Of a stretch of DNA of 64,000 nt, positions 33,687 to 43,016 are shown one piece after another. Position numbers and translations under genes: made by a program. The notes below the pieces were generated by a model. It saw only the letters and a list, made by a program, of their open reading frames with translations. It did not search any database and was not told the origin of the DNA. The stretch's first letter is position 1, and every line of letters starts with the position of its first letter. The DNA is from AP-15 sp963797115 (lineage in GTDB: Bacteria; Pseudomonadota; Alphaproteobacteria; ATCC43930; CGMCC-115725), in the NCBI GenBank assembly GCA_963797115.1, contig CAWCOH010000001.1:2666001-2730000 (forward strand), written 5' to 3'.

Positions 33687-35768
33687 ATGCCCGCCGATCT
33701 GTTCGCCGATGCCGGGCTGCGCCCCGCGGCCAAGCCCTTGACGGTGTTTCGCGCCGAGCTGATCGGCTGCGAGGACGCTACCTGGGAGGAGCTGTTCGCG
33801 GGCTTCACCCGGCTGAGGGCCATCACCTTCTCCAGCAGCATCGAATTCCTGGTGCGACTGGCGGATCGCCTCGACGACGCCGAGATCGTGTTCGGCTCCG
33901 AGAGCATACTCTCGAAGGAGCATCTCGCACTCGCTCAGGCGAGCCAGACTGTTTCCGCCTATGGCTTCGCCGATGCGCTCGCCGATCACAAGGCGCTGAC
34001 TGAGGCTCTGGCGCGGTTGCTGGGGCGCAGTGGCCGCTCGTTGCTTGCGCGCGTCGTCGCGGGATCGCTGCGGTTTCGTCTGCTGCGCGGCCGACCCAGC
34101 CACGAGAAATTGTACCTGCTGTCCGGTCCCGCCAGCTGGCGGGTTGTCACCGGCTCGGCCAATCTGAGCCTCGCCGCGTTCGAGGGACGGCAGCAGGAGA
34201 TCTACGTCACTTTCGACGGCCAGCCGGCCTGGGCATTGTTCGACGGCCATTACCAACGCGATTGGCGCGACAGCGTCGCGATAGAGCCCGAGGCCCTCGT
34301 CACCCGCGAGGCCGACGGAGGTGAAGTCGCGCGTACCACGCCCCTCCCTCTCGAAGAGGTGCCGATCGTGCGAGTGCTTAACGCCGGCGTGGCACTTATC
34401 GATCCGCCGGCGCGGCCGCAACCGACCGGATTTGCCGCCGAGGCGCTGCGCGCGGCATCGGCGCTCGGCACCGAGCTGAGAGAGCTGGCACTCCCGAAGG
34501 ACAAGAGCGGCCGCACCGTCGTCAATGCCGCAACAGCGCTGCGCGTGCTGCGCAGCTGGCGGGCCCGCCCGCTCGCTGAGGCGTCGGAAGACCGAATTCC
34601 GCGCGCCGAGATCGACTTTTCGAACGGGACGGTCTGGTTGGACAACTCACCTTGGCTGCGAATCGACGAGACCATCCCCGCTGGGGAGGTCGCGCATGAC
34701 GCCCGCATGCTGAGCCAATACCTGTCGAGCTTTCTGTCGTTTTTCGGCAACGCCAGTGGTGCCGTCGAGGTCTATTGGGCCTTTCTCGCGTGGATCTACG
34801 CGGCACCGACGGCACCCTATCTGCGGCAGGCCGCCGTCCCCGTCGGCATCGATCCGTGGGTCTATCCCGTTTACGCCGTGCTGTTCGGGCGTTCGAGCGG
34901 CGGCAAGACGGTATTCACTCGGGTCGCGGCGCGCTCGATGTTCGGCTTCGAGAAGATGATCCGCAGCGGCCAGTTCACCGCCAACCGGGCGTTGGGGCTG
35001 CGCGACCGGCTGGGTGCCATCCCGCTGCTGATCGACGATGTGACGCGCGACAAGTTCACCAGCCACGTCCCCGACCTTGTGCGCACCGACCAGGAGACCG
35101 CTGCCCTCTACGCGCCGGTGGTGCTGACCACCAACCGCGACGTCAGCACGATCCCGCCGGATTTGACCAAGCGCATGGTGACCTGCCACATCGACGCCGC
35201 GATCCCCGAGAACCGCTCGGTCACCGCTCGCGTCGCCCGCCTTGCGCAGCGCGAGATCGGCACCGCCCTTTACCGCGCCTATCTGCAGCGCCTGATCCCC
35301 GAGGTATGCAGGATGCGCGCCGAAATCGATGCTGAGGCAGAAGCGTTTCCGGATCTGCTGGCGCTGTCGGCCGAAACCTTGCGCGGGATCCTTGGCGATG
35401 CGCTGGGCGAAGTGCCGGCCTGGGCGCGGCCGCTTGCTTTCGAGGATTATTTCGGCATCCGGCACCGCCGGTTCCGCGACCAGCTGGCCGATATGCTGGG
35501 CGACGAAGAGGGTCGGGTGACCGTGAACCGGAGCTCCGGCGAGCTGACCATCAGCTTCGGCGGCGACACCAACCAGGCGATGCAATTTGCGCGCAGTGTT
35601 CCCGACTTTGTGCTGAAGGGGCGCTTCGCCGATCTCGTCAAGCTTGACCTCGACGCCCTCGAGGCCGAAATGGGCTTTGCCGTCGGCCACAGCCGCGCCT
35701 GGTGGCGAAGGATGCTCCGGGGCGGTCGATCGGGACGGAAGTTGATCTCCAACCGAGCCGCGGGCTGA
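33687..35768 (+). CDS. PLD-type nuclease fused to a P-loop ATPase
   Basis: The 693-residue protein combines two domains. Residues 1-200 hold a phospholipase-D superfamily half-site (His139-x-Lys141 in SHEKLYLL, then GSANLS at 156-161). From about residue 350 there is an ATPase with Walker A GRSSGGKT (about 401-408), Walker B IPLLIDDV (445-452) and a sensor-like VVLTTNRD (478-485). One HKD motif means dimerisation would be needed for catalysis. No signal peptide or membrane helix is seen. Nuclease-ATPase fusions are frequent in anti-phage and plasmid-control proteins, but the neighbours here are metabolic. I know no named family with this exact layout. Confidence 0.7.
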   Translation: MPADLFADAGLRPAAKPLTVFRAELIGCEDATWEELFAGFTRLRAITFSSSIEFLVRLADRLDDAEIVFGSESILSKEHLALAQASQTVSAYGFADALADHKALTEALARLLGRSGRSLLARVVAGSLRFRLLRGRPSHEKLYLLSGPASWRVVTGSANLSLAAFEGRQQEIYVTFDGQPAWALFDGHYQRDWRDSVAIEPEALVTREADGGEVARTTPLPLEEVPIVRVLNAGVALIDPPARPQPTGFAAEALRAASALGTELRELALPKDKSGRTVVNAATALRVLRSWRARPLAEASEDRIPRAEIDFSNGTVWLDNSPWLRIDETIPAGEVAHDARMLSQYLSSFLSFFGNASGAVEVYWAFLAWIYAAPTAPYLRQAAVPVGIDPWVYPVYAVLFGRSSGGKTVFTRVAARSMFGFEKMIRSGQFTANRALGLRDRLGAIPLLIDDVTRDKFTSHVPDLVRTDQETAALYAPVVLTTNRDVSTIPPDLTKRMVTCHIDAAIPENRSVTARVARLAQREIGTALYRAYLQRLIPEVCRMRAEIDAEAEAFPDLLALSAETLRGILGDALGEVPAWARPLAFEDYFGIRHRRFRDQLADMLGDEEGRVTVNRSSGELTISFGGDTNQAMQFARSVPDFVLKGRFADLVKLDLDALEAEMGFAVGHSRAWWRRMLRGGRSGRKLISNRAAG

Positions 35769-35770
35769 CC

Positions 35771-36772
35771 ATGCCGCCCTCGCTCTCGCTCGTCACCCTC
35801 AATTCACTCACCGTCGATGTGCTGACTGACGATGTCAGCGACAACTATGTGAGCAAGACGCTGTTTGCCGTCTCCGAGTTTGCGAACATCATTCGCGGCG
35901 GCGCGACGGTCATCTCCGGCGAAGCGCTGCTCTGCGCCAATCTCGGGTTCGGGCTGCGATTGGTGTCCGCGGTCGACGGCGTGCGGCGCACGCTGCTGTT
36001 CGACACTGGGCCGGAGGGTGCCATTTTCATCCGCAATTGCGCAAACCTCGGCGTTCCACTGAGCGAGGTCGAGGCGATCGCGGTCAGCCACGGCCACTGG
36101 GATCACATGGCGGCCCTTCCGGCGGCCGTAGACGAAATCGTTGGTCGGGGCGGACGAGTGACCGTCCATGTCAATCCCGGAATGTTCAACGACCGGGCCA
36201 TCCGACTGCAAAGCGGCAGGATCGTGCCGGTAGCGAAGGTACCGCTGCCGGAGGAGCTGGAGAGCCATGGAGCAACCGTGGTCAACAGTCCCGACGAGCG
36301 GTTGCTGCTGGAAAAGCATTTCTATTACAGCGGTGTGATCCCCCGGGTCACCGCCTTTGAGAAGGGCCGCGACGACCATCTGTGCCGCAATGGACCTGAG
36401 GCCCCATGGCAGCCGGACCCCCTGCTGATGGACGAGCGCATGCTTGTGGCTCGGGTCCGCGAGCTGGGACTGATCATCTTCACCACCTGCTCTCATGCCG
36501 GCGTTGTCAATGTCTGCACGCATGCCAAGAGCCTTTTCCCCGAGATCCCGATCCATGCCGTAATGGGAGGGCTGCATCTCGGCGGCGTAATGGAAAGGAT
36601 TATCCCAGACACGGTGGCGGCTCTGAGGCAGTTCAATATCAGGCATATCATCACCGGCCACTGCACGGGCTGGCGTGCTCTGCATGCTTTGGCCAATGAA
36701 TTCGGCGACGCCGTCAGTCAGTCTGCAGTCGGCACCACGTACAAATTTGTCGGCCCGGAAAGCGGAGGCTGA
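35771..36772 (+). CDS. Metallo-beta-lactamase-fold hydrolase (dihydropteroate-synthase-like/RFAP group)
   Basis: The 333-residue MBL protein has SHGHWDHMAALPAAV (metal-binding HxHxDH variant GHWDH), TTCSHAGVVNVC, HAVMGGLHLGG and TGHCTGWRAL. This set is typical of the MBL subgroup annotated as 7,8-dihydropterin-6-methyl-aminobenzene-phosphate synthase-like. The actual reaction in bacteria is unclear. Its start is 2 bp after the PLD/ATPase stop, and its stop overlaps the CobW ATG (TGATG), so the genes are translationally coupled. Confidence 0.85.
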   Translation: MPPSLSLVTLNSLTVDVLTDDVSDNYVSKTLFAVSEFANIIRGGATVISGEALLCANLGFGLRLVSAVDGVRRTLLFDTGPEGAIFIRNCANLGVPLSEVEAIAVSHGHWDHMAALPAAVDEIVGRGGRVTVHVNPGMFNDRAIRLQSGRIVPVAKVPLPEELESHGATVVNSPDERLLLEKHFYYSGVIPRVTAFEKGRDDHLCRNGPEAPWQPDPLLMDERMLVARVRELGLIIFTTCSHAGVVNVCTHAKSLFPEIPIHAVMGGLHLGGVMERIIPDTVAALRQFNIRHIITGHCTGWRALHALANEFGDAVSQSAVGTTYKFVGPESGG

Positions 36773-37729
36773 TGGCGGCCTCGCACCTCTGTCGTTTGCC
36801 GGTGACCATCATCACCGGTTTCCTGGGCAGCGGGAAGACGACGCTGTTGAACCACATTCTGGCGAACCCACACGGGCTCAAGTTCGCCGTCATTGTAAAC
36901 GAGCTCGGCGAGATCGGAATTGACGGCGAGCTGATCGTCGCTGTCGGGGACGGCATGATGGAGTTGAGCAATGGCTGCATCTGCTGCTCGGTCAACAATG
37001 ACCTGGTCGACAGCATTTTCCGGGTGCTCGACCGTCGCGAACCTGTCGATTACGTGCTTGTCGAAACCACTGGCTTGGCCGATCCTCTGCCGATCATTCT
37101 GACGTTCCTGCGCTCAGAGTTCCGCAATCGGCTTCGCGTCGAACTCAGTGATCACGCTCGCCGATGCGGAGAACTTTCGTCCCGATATCTTCGGCAGTGT
37201 TGCCGCCCATAATCAGTTTCGCTACGCAGATGCGGTCCTGGTCAACAAATGCGACCTCGTCGACGATTATGCGTTGTGCAAGATCGAAGCGAGAATTCGT
37301 GAGCTGAAGGGCGATGCACGGATTCTCCGTACGACCCGGTCGCAGGTTCCGCTTCCGTTGGTGCTCGGCGTGGGTTCCCGTGAAGGGGATAAAGCTCTCG
37401 TCGATGAGCCCGGGGATCATGACCATGTGGCGAGCGATGGATTCAGCGCGGTCTCCTTCGCCTCTCAGCTGCCGCTGGCGGTCGACAAATTTCAGACTTT
37501 CCTCAATCGGGACCTTCCGGAGGGCGTATTTCGCGGCAAGGGCATCCTTTGGGTGGCTGAAAGCGACGCACGGTACGTCTTTCACCTCGTCGGCAAGAGG
37601 TTTTCCCTCGACGAGAGCCGCTGGGACGGACCCAGAAGGAACACGCTGGTCCTGATCGGCCGCGGTCTCGACGGCGAGGAATTGCGGCGTCGCCTCGAAG
37701 CATGCCTGGCGGCTGTCCCAGGATCGTGA
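36772..37729 (+). pseudogene. CobW/COG0523 metallochaperone GTPase, frameshifted
   Basis: The first frame holds TIITGFLGSGKTTLLNHIL (P-loop), the metal-binding GCICCSV and VLVETTGLADPLPI. After about residue 122 the family sequence moves to another frame (VITLADAENF, YADAVLVNKCDLVDDY with the NKCD guanine motif) and runs to the CobW C-terminal domain (GVFRGKGILWVAESDARYVFHLVGKRFS). One extra base near 37141 explains the shift. The intact GTPase would insert or deliver Zn or another metal to a target, perhaps the adjacent MBL enzyme. A sequencing error is a real alternative. Confidence 0.85.
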
Positions 37730-37748
37730 GGCTAGGGGGTAGGTTCGA

Positions 37749-39200
37749 ATGACCGAGTGGATTCTTCGCGGCGGTGAAGTGATCGACGGCAGCGGCCGAC
37801 CGCGTCGCCGGGCCGATGTCGCGATCGCCGGCGACCGTATCGCCGCGGTCGGGGTCGTCGGCAAAGTGGCGCGGGCGCGGGAGATCGACGTGGCAGGGAA
37901 AATCGTCGCCCCCGGGTTCATCGACGTGCACACTCACGACGACCGGGCGCTCCTGGCGACCCCGGAAATGGCGGCCAAAGCGAGCCAGGGTGTGACCACC
38001 GTCGTGACCGGGAATTGCGGGGTGAGCCTCGCACCTCTGGTGCTCGAGACGGCCCCGCCGCCGCCTCTCGATCTGATCGGCGATGCCGCCAATTACCACT
38101 ACGAGCGCTTCGCCCACTATCTCGCGGCACTCGACCGGGCACCGGCCGCACTCAACGCGGCCTGCCTCGTCGGCCATTCGACCTTGCGCGTCGGGGCGAT
38201 GACGGCACTCGATCGGCCGGCCGAGAAGCACGAGCTGGCCCGCATGGGCGAGCGGCTGCAGGAGGCGCTCGACGCCGGTGCGGTCGGCCTGTCGAGCGGG
38301 CTCGCCTACGCCCCGGCGGCCCACGCGCCGGCTGCCGAGATCGCGGCGCTGGCGGCGTTGCTGCGGCCAGCTGGCGCCCTCTATACGACGCATATGCGCA
38401 ACGAGGCCGACGCCGTCCTCGACAGCCTCGAGGAAAGCTTTGCCGCCGGCCGGGCGGCTGGAGTGCCGGTCGTGATCTCGCATCACAAGACGATCGGCCG
38501 GCAGAATTTCGGCCGCACTACCGAGACCCTGCCCGTGATCGCCGCAGCGATCGCGCGGCAAGAGGCCGGGCTCGACGCCTACCCCTACATCGCGTCCTCG
38601 ACGGTGCTGAGTGCTGCACAGGCGGAGCGGGCATTAAAGGTCCTCGTTACCTGGTCGAAGAACGCCCCCGAGCAGGCCGGCCGCGAGCTTGCGGCGATCG
38701 CCGCCGATTGGGGCGTCGGTCTCGAAGAAGCGGTCGCCCGGCTGCAGCCGGCGGGTGCCGTCTACTGGATGATGGACGAAGCCGATGTCCAGCGGGTGCT
38801 GCAGTTCGAATACACGATGATCGGCTCGGACGGGCTGCCGCACGACACCCACCCGCACCCGCGGCTGTGGGGCGCCTTCCCGCGCGTCCTCGGCTATTAC
38901 AGCCGCGAGCTCGGCCTCTTCAGCCTCGAAGAGGCGGTGCGGCGCATGACCGGCCTCTCCGCCTATCGCTTCGGTCTTGCCGGCCGGGGTGTTCTCAAGA
39001 CGGGCGGCTATGCCGACGTCACCGTCTTCGATGCGGAGACGGTCGCCGACCGCGCGACCTTCGAGAACCCGACGACCCCGGCGGCCGGGATCGAGCACGT
39101 CTTTGTCAACGGCCGTCCGGTGTGGAGCGAGGGCAAGCCGACCGGCGAGCGCCCCGGCCGCGCGCTGCGCCGCCAAGAGATGCAGGCCGAGGCGCAATGA
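37749..39200 (+). CDS. N-acyl-D-amino-acid deacylase family amidohydrolase
   Basis: The 483-residue amidohydrolase shows DVAIAGDRIAAVG, APGFIDVHTHDDRALL (metal-binding HTHDD), VVTGNCGVSLAP with the bridging Cys/acidic region, THMRNEADAVLDSLEE, VVISHHKTIGRQNFG and MIGSDGLPHDTHPHPRLWGAFPRVLGYY. These are hallmarks of D-aminoacylases, zinc enzymes that release D-amino acids from N-acyl forms. It is last in the same-strand run with IlvD-like, PLD/ATPase, MBL and CobW genes, 19 bp after the CobW stop. The CobW protein could serve it with zinc, which is inference. Confidence 0.92.
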   Translation: MTEWILRGGEVIDGSGRPRRRADVAIAGDRIAAVGVVGKVARAREIDVAGKIVAPGFIDVHTHDDRALLATPEMAAKASQGVTTVVTGNCGVSLAPLVLETAPPPPLDLIGDAANYHYERFAHYLAALDRAPAALNAACLVGHSTLRVGAMTALDRPAEKHELARMGERLQEALDAGAVGLSSGLAYAPAAHAPAAEIAALAALLRPAGALYTTHMRNEADAVLDSLEESFAAGRAAGVPVVISHHKTIGRQNFGRTTETLPVIAAAIARQEAGLDAYPYIASSTVLSAAQAERALKVLVTWSKNAPEQAGRELAAIAADWGVGLEEAVARLQPAGAVYWMMDEADVQRVLQFEYTMIGSDGLPHDTHPHPRLWGAFPRVLGYYSRELGLFSLEEAVRRMTGLSAYRFGLAGRGVLKTGGYADVTVFDAETVADRATFENPTTPAAGIEHVFVNGRPVWSEGKPTGERPGRALRRQEMQAEAQ

Positions 39201-39247
39201 CGGCGTCCTCGCCTCTATCGGGACCGTGTCACCCGGAAACTGCCGGT

Positions 39248-39276
39248 AAGCGCGCTAGGACACAGGCGCTTTTTTT
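39248..39276 (+). terminator. Probable Rho-independent terminator
   Basis: AAGCGC and GCGCTT pair across a 12-nt loop and run into seven T residues. The stem is short but the T tract is good, and it lies 48 bp after the deacylase stop. Confidence 0.55.
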
Positions 39277-39400
39277 ATTTGATGGGCGCTCGTAATATAG
39301 TTTGAGACGATTTTACGTGGGAGAAGCGATCATTCATCAATCCGCTGCACCGCAGCCCGCATCAAGCTCAGATAGGCGACCGACAACGTCCCAGTCTTAG

Positions 39401-39408
39401 CCCCGAAA
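39401..39408. repeat. Target-site duplication, left copy
   Basis: CCCCGAAA directly precedes the left inverted repeat of the insertion sequence. The identical octamer follows its right end at 40445-40452. Eight bases is the duplication size expected for the IS1595 family. Confidence 0.85.
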
Positions 39409-40444
39409 AAGGCTTATCCCTCTGCGTCCGGGGACCCAGAATGTTGTGGTCGCGAGTGTAGTTTCGTGATAGAACAAATCACGAACATATCTGCTCTGAG
39501 TGGCTGCGATGACTGACTTTCCCCGCTCCTTGATCGAGTTCCAACAGCGCTTCGGCGATGCGGCCGCCTGCGCTCGATACCTTGCCGCGACGCGCTGGCC
39601 CGACGGGTTTGTCTGCCCGGGCTGCGGCGGGGGCAAAGCGTGGCGGCTGGAAACCAAGGCCTGGACCTATGAGTGCGCCAAATGCGGTCGGCAGACCTCG
39701 GTCACCGCCGGCACCATCATGCATCACTCCAAATTGCCGCTGACCGCCTGGTTCTGGGCCGCTTATCTGATGGCCACCCACTCCAACGGCATCTCGGCCC
39801 TGCAACTGCAGCGCCAGCTGGCGTTCGGCTCCTACAAGACGGCCTGGCTGATCTGCGCCAAGCTGCGCCGCAGCATGCTCGCCCCGGGCCGCAGCCCGCT
39901 GGCCGGCCTCGTCGAGGTCGATGAGACCGAAATCGCCTGCCGCAGCAACACGATCCGGTCACCGGTGGCGGCGGGCGCAGCCATCAGGGCAAGATCTTGG
40001 TCGTCGGGGCCGTCGAGGTCGAGGACGGCGGTCGCGGCCCCGGCCGCATCCGTCTGAGCCCAGTGCCCGATTACTCGGCCGCCAGCCTCCATGCCTTCCT
40101 CGCCGCCAACCTCGCCCCCGGCGCCACCGCCAAGACCGACGGCTGGTCGGGATATCCCGGTGCCGCCAGCCTCACCCACGATCCCCATGTCGTCGGCAAG
40201 ATGGCCGCCCACATCGTCCTGCCCTGGGTTCACCGGATCTTCTCCAACCTCAAGGTCTGGGCCTTGGGGTCTATCACGGGCTGCGCCGCAAGCACCTCCA
40301 ATCCTACCTCGACGAATTCGTCTTCCGTTTCAACCGCCGGCGCACCCGGCACGCCGCGTTTCGATCCCTGCTCGGCATTGCCGCCGCGCACCAGCCGCTC
40401 CCTTACAAGATGTTGATTTCACCGGAAGCAAAGGCATAAGCCTT
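39409..40444 (+). mobile_element. IS1595-family insertion sequence, 1036 bp
   Basis: Terminal inverted repeats of 26 bp (39409-39434 and 40419-40444) match at 22 positions, both starting AAGGCTTAT at the outer edge. They are flanked by identical 8-bp direct repeats. One transposase gene fills the element, and its last codons lie within the right inverted repeat. Intact ends and a perfect target duplication indicate a fairly recent insertion, into the gap between the deacylase and glycosyltransferase genes. Confidence 0.9.
39509..40439 (+). pseudogene. IS1595-type transposase, two frameshifts
   Basis: The first frame has the N-terminal zinc ribbon (CPGCGG...YECAKCGRQTSVTAGTIMHHSK) and LPLTAWFWAAYLMATHSNGISALQLQRQL, then GLVEVDETEI with the first catalytic Asp. 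A shift near 39950 continues as GKILVVGAVEVEDGG and AKTDGWSGYPG (second Asp). A second shift at a G run near 40265 continues as VYHGLRRKHLQSYLDEFVFRFNRR to the stop. As found, the element could not move by itself, but both shifts are single bases, so sequencing error is possible. Confidence 0.88.
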
Positions 40445-40452
40445 CCCCGAAA
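40445..40452. repeat. Target-site duplication, right copy
   Basis: CCCCGAAA, identical to the left copy, directly follows the right inverted repeat of the insertion sequence. Confidence 0.85.
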
Positions 40453-40578
40453 ATTAAGTCGTCTCCCCTTTATATTAAGCAAGTATACCTCTTTGAGCGA
40501 TATGGGAAATTATTGTTGAGAGTTGCAGAGTTAATCTAAACAAGGGATTGACCGAAATATGTAGACAGGCTTCGGCTA

Positions 40579-41397
40579 TTACTGGGTTGTAGGAGGATAT
40601 TCTTGGACAGGCGTTACCTTAAGGGAGGCCCTGCTGTCGCTAACGTCGGTGGCGTGACGGAAATCCAGCCAACTCGATGAGAAGGGTTTCCTGAACGATA
40701 AGGTCCATACGTAATTGGCTGCATATCGTATTCCTACCCGTAGGACGCCTTCTCCGGCAAGGCGTCGCCCCGACGAAAATGCAGTTAAAGCGAACGAGAA
40801 TTTGACCACGCCGACCTTATTGAGGGAGCGAGCCAGTTCGGTATCTTCGCCGTAGAAGCGGAAATCGGGATTGAACGCGTTTGCAGCCTCAAGGGCCTTT
40901 CTGGATACGATGAAGTTACCCCCCTGCATCATCGAACCGGTTCCAGCCATTAATCTGATCAGTGACGATGTGAGGAAAGCAACTCTATAGAAGCCGGCAG
41001 CGATTAATCGGATGCGTTTGGGCAGGTCGTAGTGAATAAACGGCCCGCTAAGAGCGACCAAACGCGGAGAACAATCAAATTTTGCAAGTGCGATATCCAG
41101 CCAGCCCGGCGGAAGCATCGTATCGGCATCGATATTGGCGATCAGCTTTCCGCGAGCTGCCAGACACCCGGCGCTCCGGGCCTGAACAAGCCCTCTTTGG
41201 GCTTCGTCTATGACGGTAACACCTGGAAAAGACGAGGCAATACGACGAGTAGAGTCGGTGCTGTTGTTATCCACAACAATGATTTCTGCCGCGCACTGGC
41301 TTCGTGAAATCTCCGCTAGAATCGAGTGGAGGCAACACGCGATCAGCACCTCTTCGTTGAATGCGGGTACCACGAAACTCACCAGCACATCCGGCAT
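40579..41397 (-). CDS. Family 2 glycosyltransferase
   Basis: The 272-residue GT-A fold protein has SFVVPAFNEEVLIACCLHSIL, IIVVDNNSTDSTRRIA, the metal-binding IDADT, GGNFIVSRKALEAANAFNPDFRFYGEDTELARSL (acceptor loop with ED) and a C-terminal basic region. It would transfer a sugar from a nucleotide donor to a lipid or glycan, in the cytoplasm at the membrane. The start at 41397 has GGAGG upstream; a longer frame to 41559 overlaps the phosphatase gene and has no homology. The AT content is somewhat higher than that of its neighbours. Confidence 0.88.
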   Translation of the reverse strand: MPDVLVSFVVPAFNEEVLIACCLHSILAEISRSQCAAEIIVVDNNSTDSTRRIASSFPGVTVIDEAQRGLVQARSAGCLAARGKLIANIDADTMLPPGWLDIALAKFDCSPRLVALSGPFIHYDLPKRIRLIAAGFYRVAFLTSSLIRLMAGTGSMMQGGNFIVSRKALEAANAFNPDFRFYGEDTELARSLNKVGVVKFSFALTAFSSGRRLAGEGVLRVGIRYAANYVWTLSFRKPFSSSWLDFRHATDVSDSRASLKVTPVQEYPPTTQ

Positions 41398-41459
41398 AGT
41401 GCACGTCCTCCTTTTACGCAGTGAGCCGATCCACTGAGCTTTTGCTGGTGTTTGAATTC

Positions 41460-42295
41460 CTACGAGCCCGCGTCGACCAGCGCGGAAGCTTCTTCGTCGA
41501 AGTCGTCCGGCAAGGCAATCCGTCCGGTCAGCGGATCGAGCGCCCAGCGGTCGATCCAATTGATCAGTTCAAGCCGGCCGTCGAAATGCTCGACGAGAGC
41601 GGTGCAGCTCTCGACCCAGTCGCCGCTGTTGCAATAGAGAATGCCGCCGATCTCGCGCAACTCGGCATGGTGGATGTGGCCGCAGACAACGCCTTCAACC
41701 CCGCGGCGGCGAGCTTCGTCGGCAACAGCGTCGGCAAACGAGCCGATGTATTGCATGGCGTTCTTGACCCGCCGCTTGAGATAGGCCGATAGCGACCAGT
41801 ACTGATATCCGAGCCGGCGCCGTGCGGTGTTGAAGTGCCGGTTGAGCCAGAGAGTAGCGGTGTAGGCGCCGTCACCGAGCAAGGCCAGCCAACGGGCGTG
41901 ATGACTACGGCGTCGAACGCATCGCCATGGATCACCAGCAGCCGGCGTCCGTCCGCGGTGACGTGGATCGCATCCTCCACGACTTCCACCCCGCCGAACT
42001 GCAACTGCGTGAAGTCGCGCAGCCACTCGTCGTGATTGCCGGGGACGTAGACGACTCGCGTACCCTTGCGGACCTTGCGGAGGACCTTCTGGATGACGTC
42101 GTTGTGCGCCTGCGGCCAGTACCACGACTTCCTCAGGCGCCAGCCGTCGATGATGTCGCCGACGAGGTAGATCGTCTCCGCTTCGGTGTATTTGAGGAAG
42201 TCGAGAAGAAACTCGGCCTTGCAACCGCGGGTCCCCAGGTGCAGGTCCGAGATCCAGATCGTGCGATACTCGGGGATCGATGAAAGGTGCGTCAC
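41460..42295 (-). pseudogene. UDP-2,3-diacylglucosamine diphosphatase-like metallophosphatase, frameshifted
   Basis: The calcineurin-like motifs are present in order: ISDLHLGTRG, VGDIIDGWRL, VPGNHDEWL, VIHGDAFDAVV, and later VVCGHIHHAELR. The last motif is in a different frame: one missing base near 41897 separates VVI from HARWLALLGDGAYTATLW. The C-terminus (YCNSGDWVESCTALVEHFDG) fits the LpxH-like group acting in lipid A or lipid phosphate metabolism. The start is the GTG at 42295, overlapping the methyltransferase stop (GTGA). Real inactivation of LpxH would be harmful, so this may be a paralogue or a sequencing slip. Confidence 0.85.
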
Positions 42296-42891
42296 CGCGC
42301 TCCTCCCCCCGCCGATTCGGGGTGTTTCGAGTAGGCCCAGATCTGCGCCGGAAGAAGGTTCAGCCAGACCCGGCCGACCTCCCGGCCGGCGATCCCCAAG
42401 GGTCCGACCGCCAGCGGCGAGGTGAAGGCGTTTGTCACCTGGAGGAATCGCCCGCCTGGTCCCAAAAGATCGAGACATGGCCCGACGATGGCGCGTTGGG
42501 CCTCAACCGAAAACCATTTGATCGGCAGGCTGGAGACGACGCTGGCGAGTCGTTCGACCTTGCCCGCGAGATGACTTCCGATTTGGGTCGCGTCGCCTTC
42601 GATGACGGTGATCGCCGGAAATTCGCGTCGCAAGACCGCGACCAGGGCCGGCTCGCTCTCCAGCGCGATAATGCGCTCAGGCGGGCAGCCGGCGCGCAGG
42701 AGGCCCTGGGTAAGACTGCCGGTGCCAGCGCCGAGCTCGAGAAATTGGCCCGGCCGCTTCCGGTCGATGTAACGCGCAACTGCATCTGCAAGACGAGCGC
42801 CGCTCGGATTGGCCGCAGCGATCCGCAACGGTTTTTGTAGCCAAAGGGCAAAAAACACATTCGCATCGGCGTTCACGAGATCACCTCTCAT
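42292..42891 (-). CDS. Class I SAM methyltransferase (PmtA/KsgA-like fold)
   Basis: The 199-residue product has motif I FLELGAGTGSLTQGLL, ALESEPALVAVLRREFP, VIEGDAT and VVSSLPIKWFSVEAQRAIV. This combination resembles short phospholipid N-methyltransferases and rRNA dimethyladenosine-type enzymes; the SSLP motif favours the PmtA-like group, which methylates phosphatidylethanolamine. It is translationally coupled to the metallophosphatase, which suggests a lipid-related pair. Confidence 0.75.
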   Translation of the reverse strand: MRGDLVNADANVFFALWLQKPLRIAAANPSGARLADAVARYIDRKRPGQFLELGAGTGSLTQGLLRAGCPPERIIALESEPALVAVLRREFPAITVIEGDATQIGSHLAGKVERLASVVSSLPIKWFSVEAQRAIVGPCLDLLGPGGRFLQVTNAFTSPLAVGPLGIAGREVGRVWLNLLPAQIWAYSKHPESAGGGAR

Positions 42892-43016
42892 AAGCCCATG
42901 GCGTTATTCTATCTGTTGTATGTTACAGTTTTGCGTGCGCTAGATGTTGCGGCCATTGTCTCAAAACGGTCATCTGCGCGTGGTATTAAGCGCTCGCCAA
43001 GCGACAGGAGCGCGTC

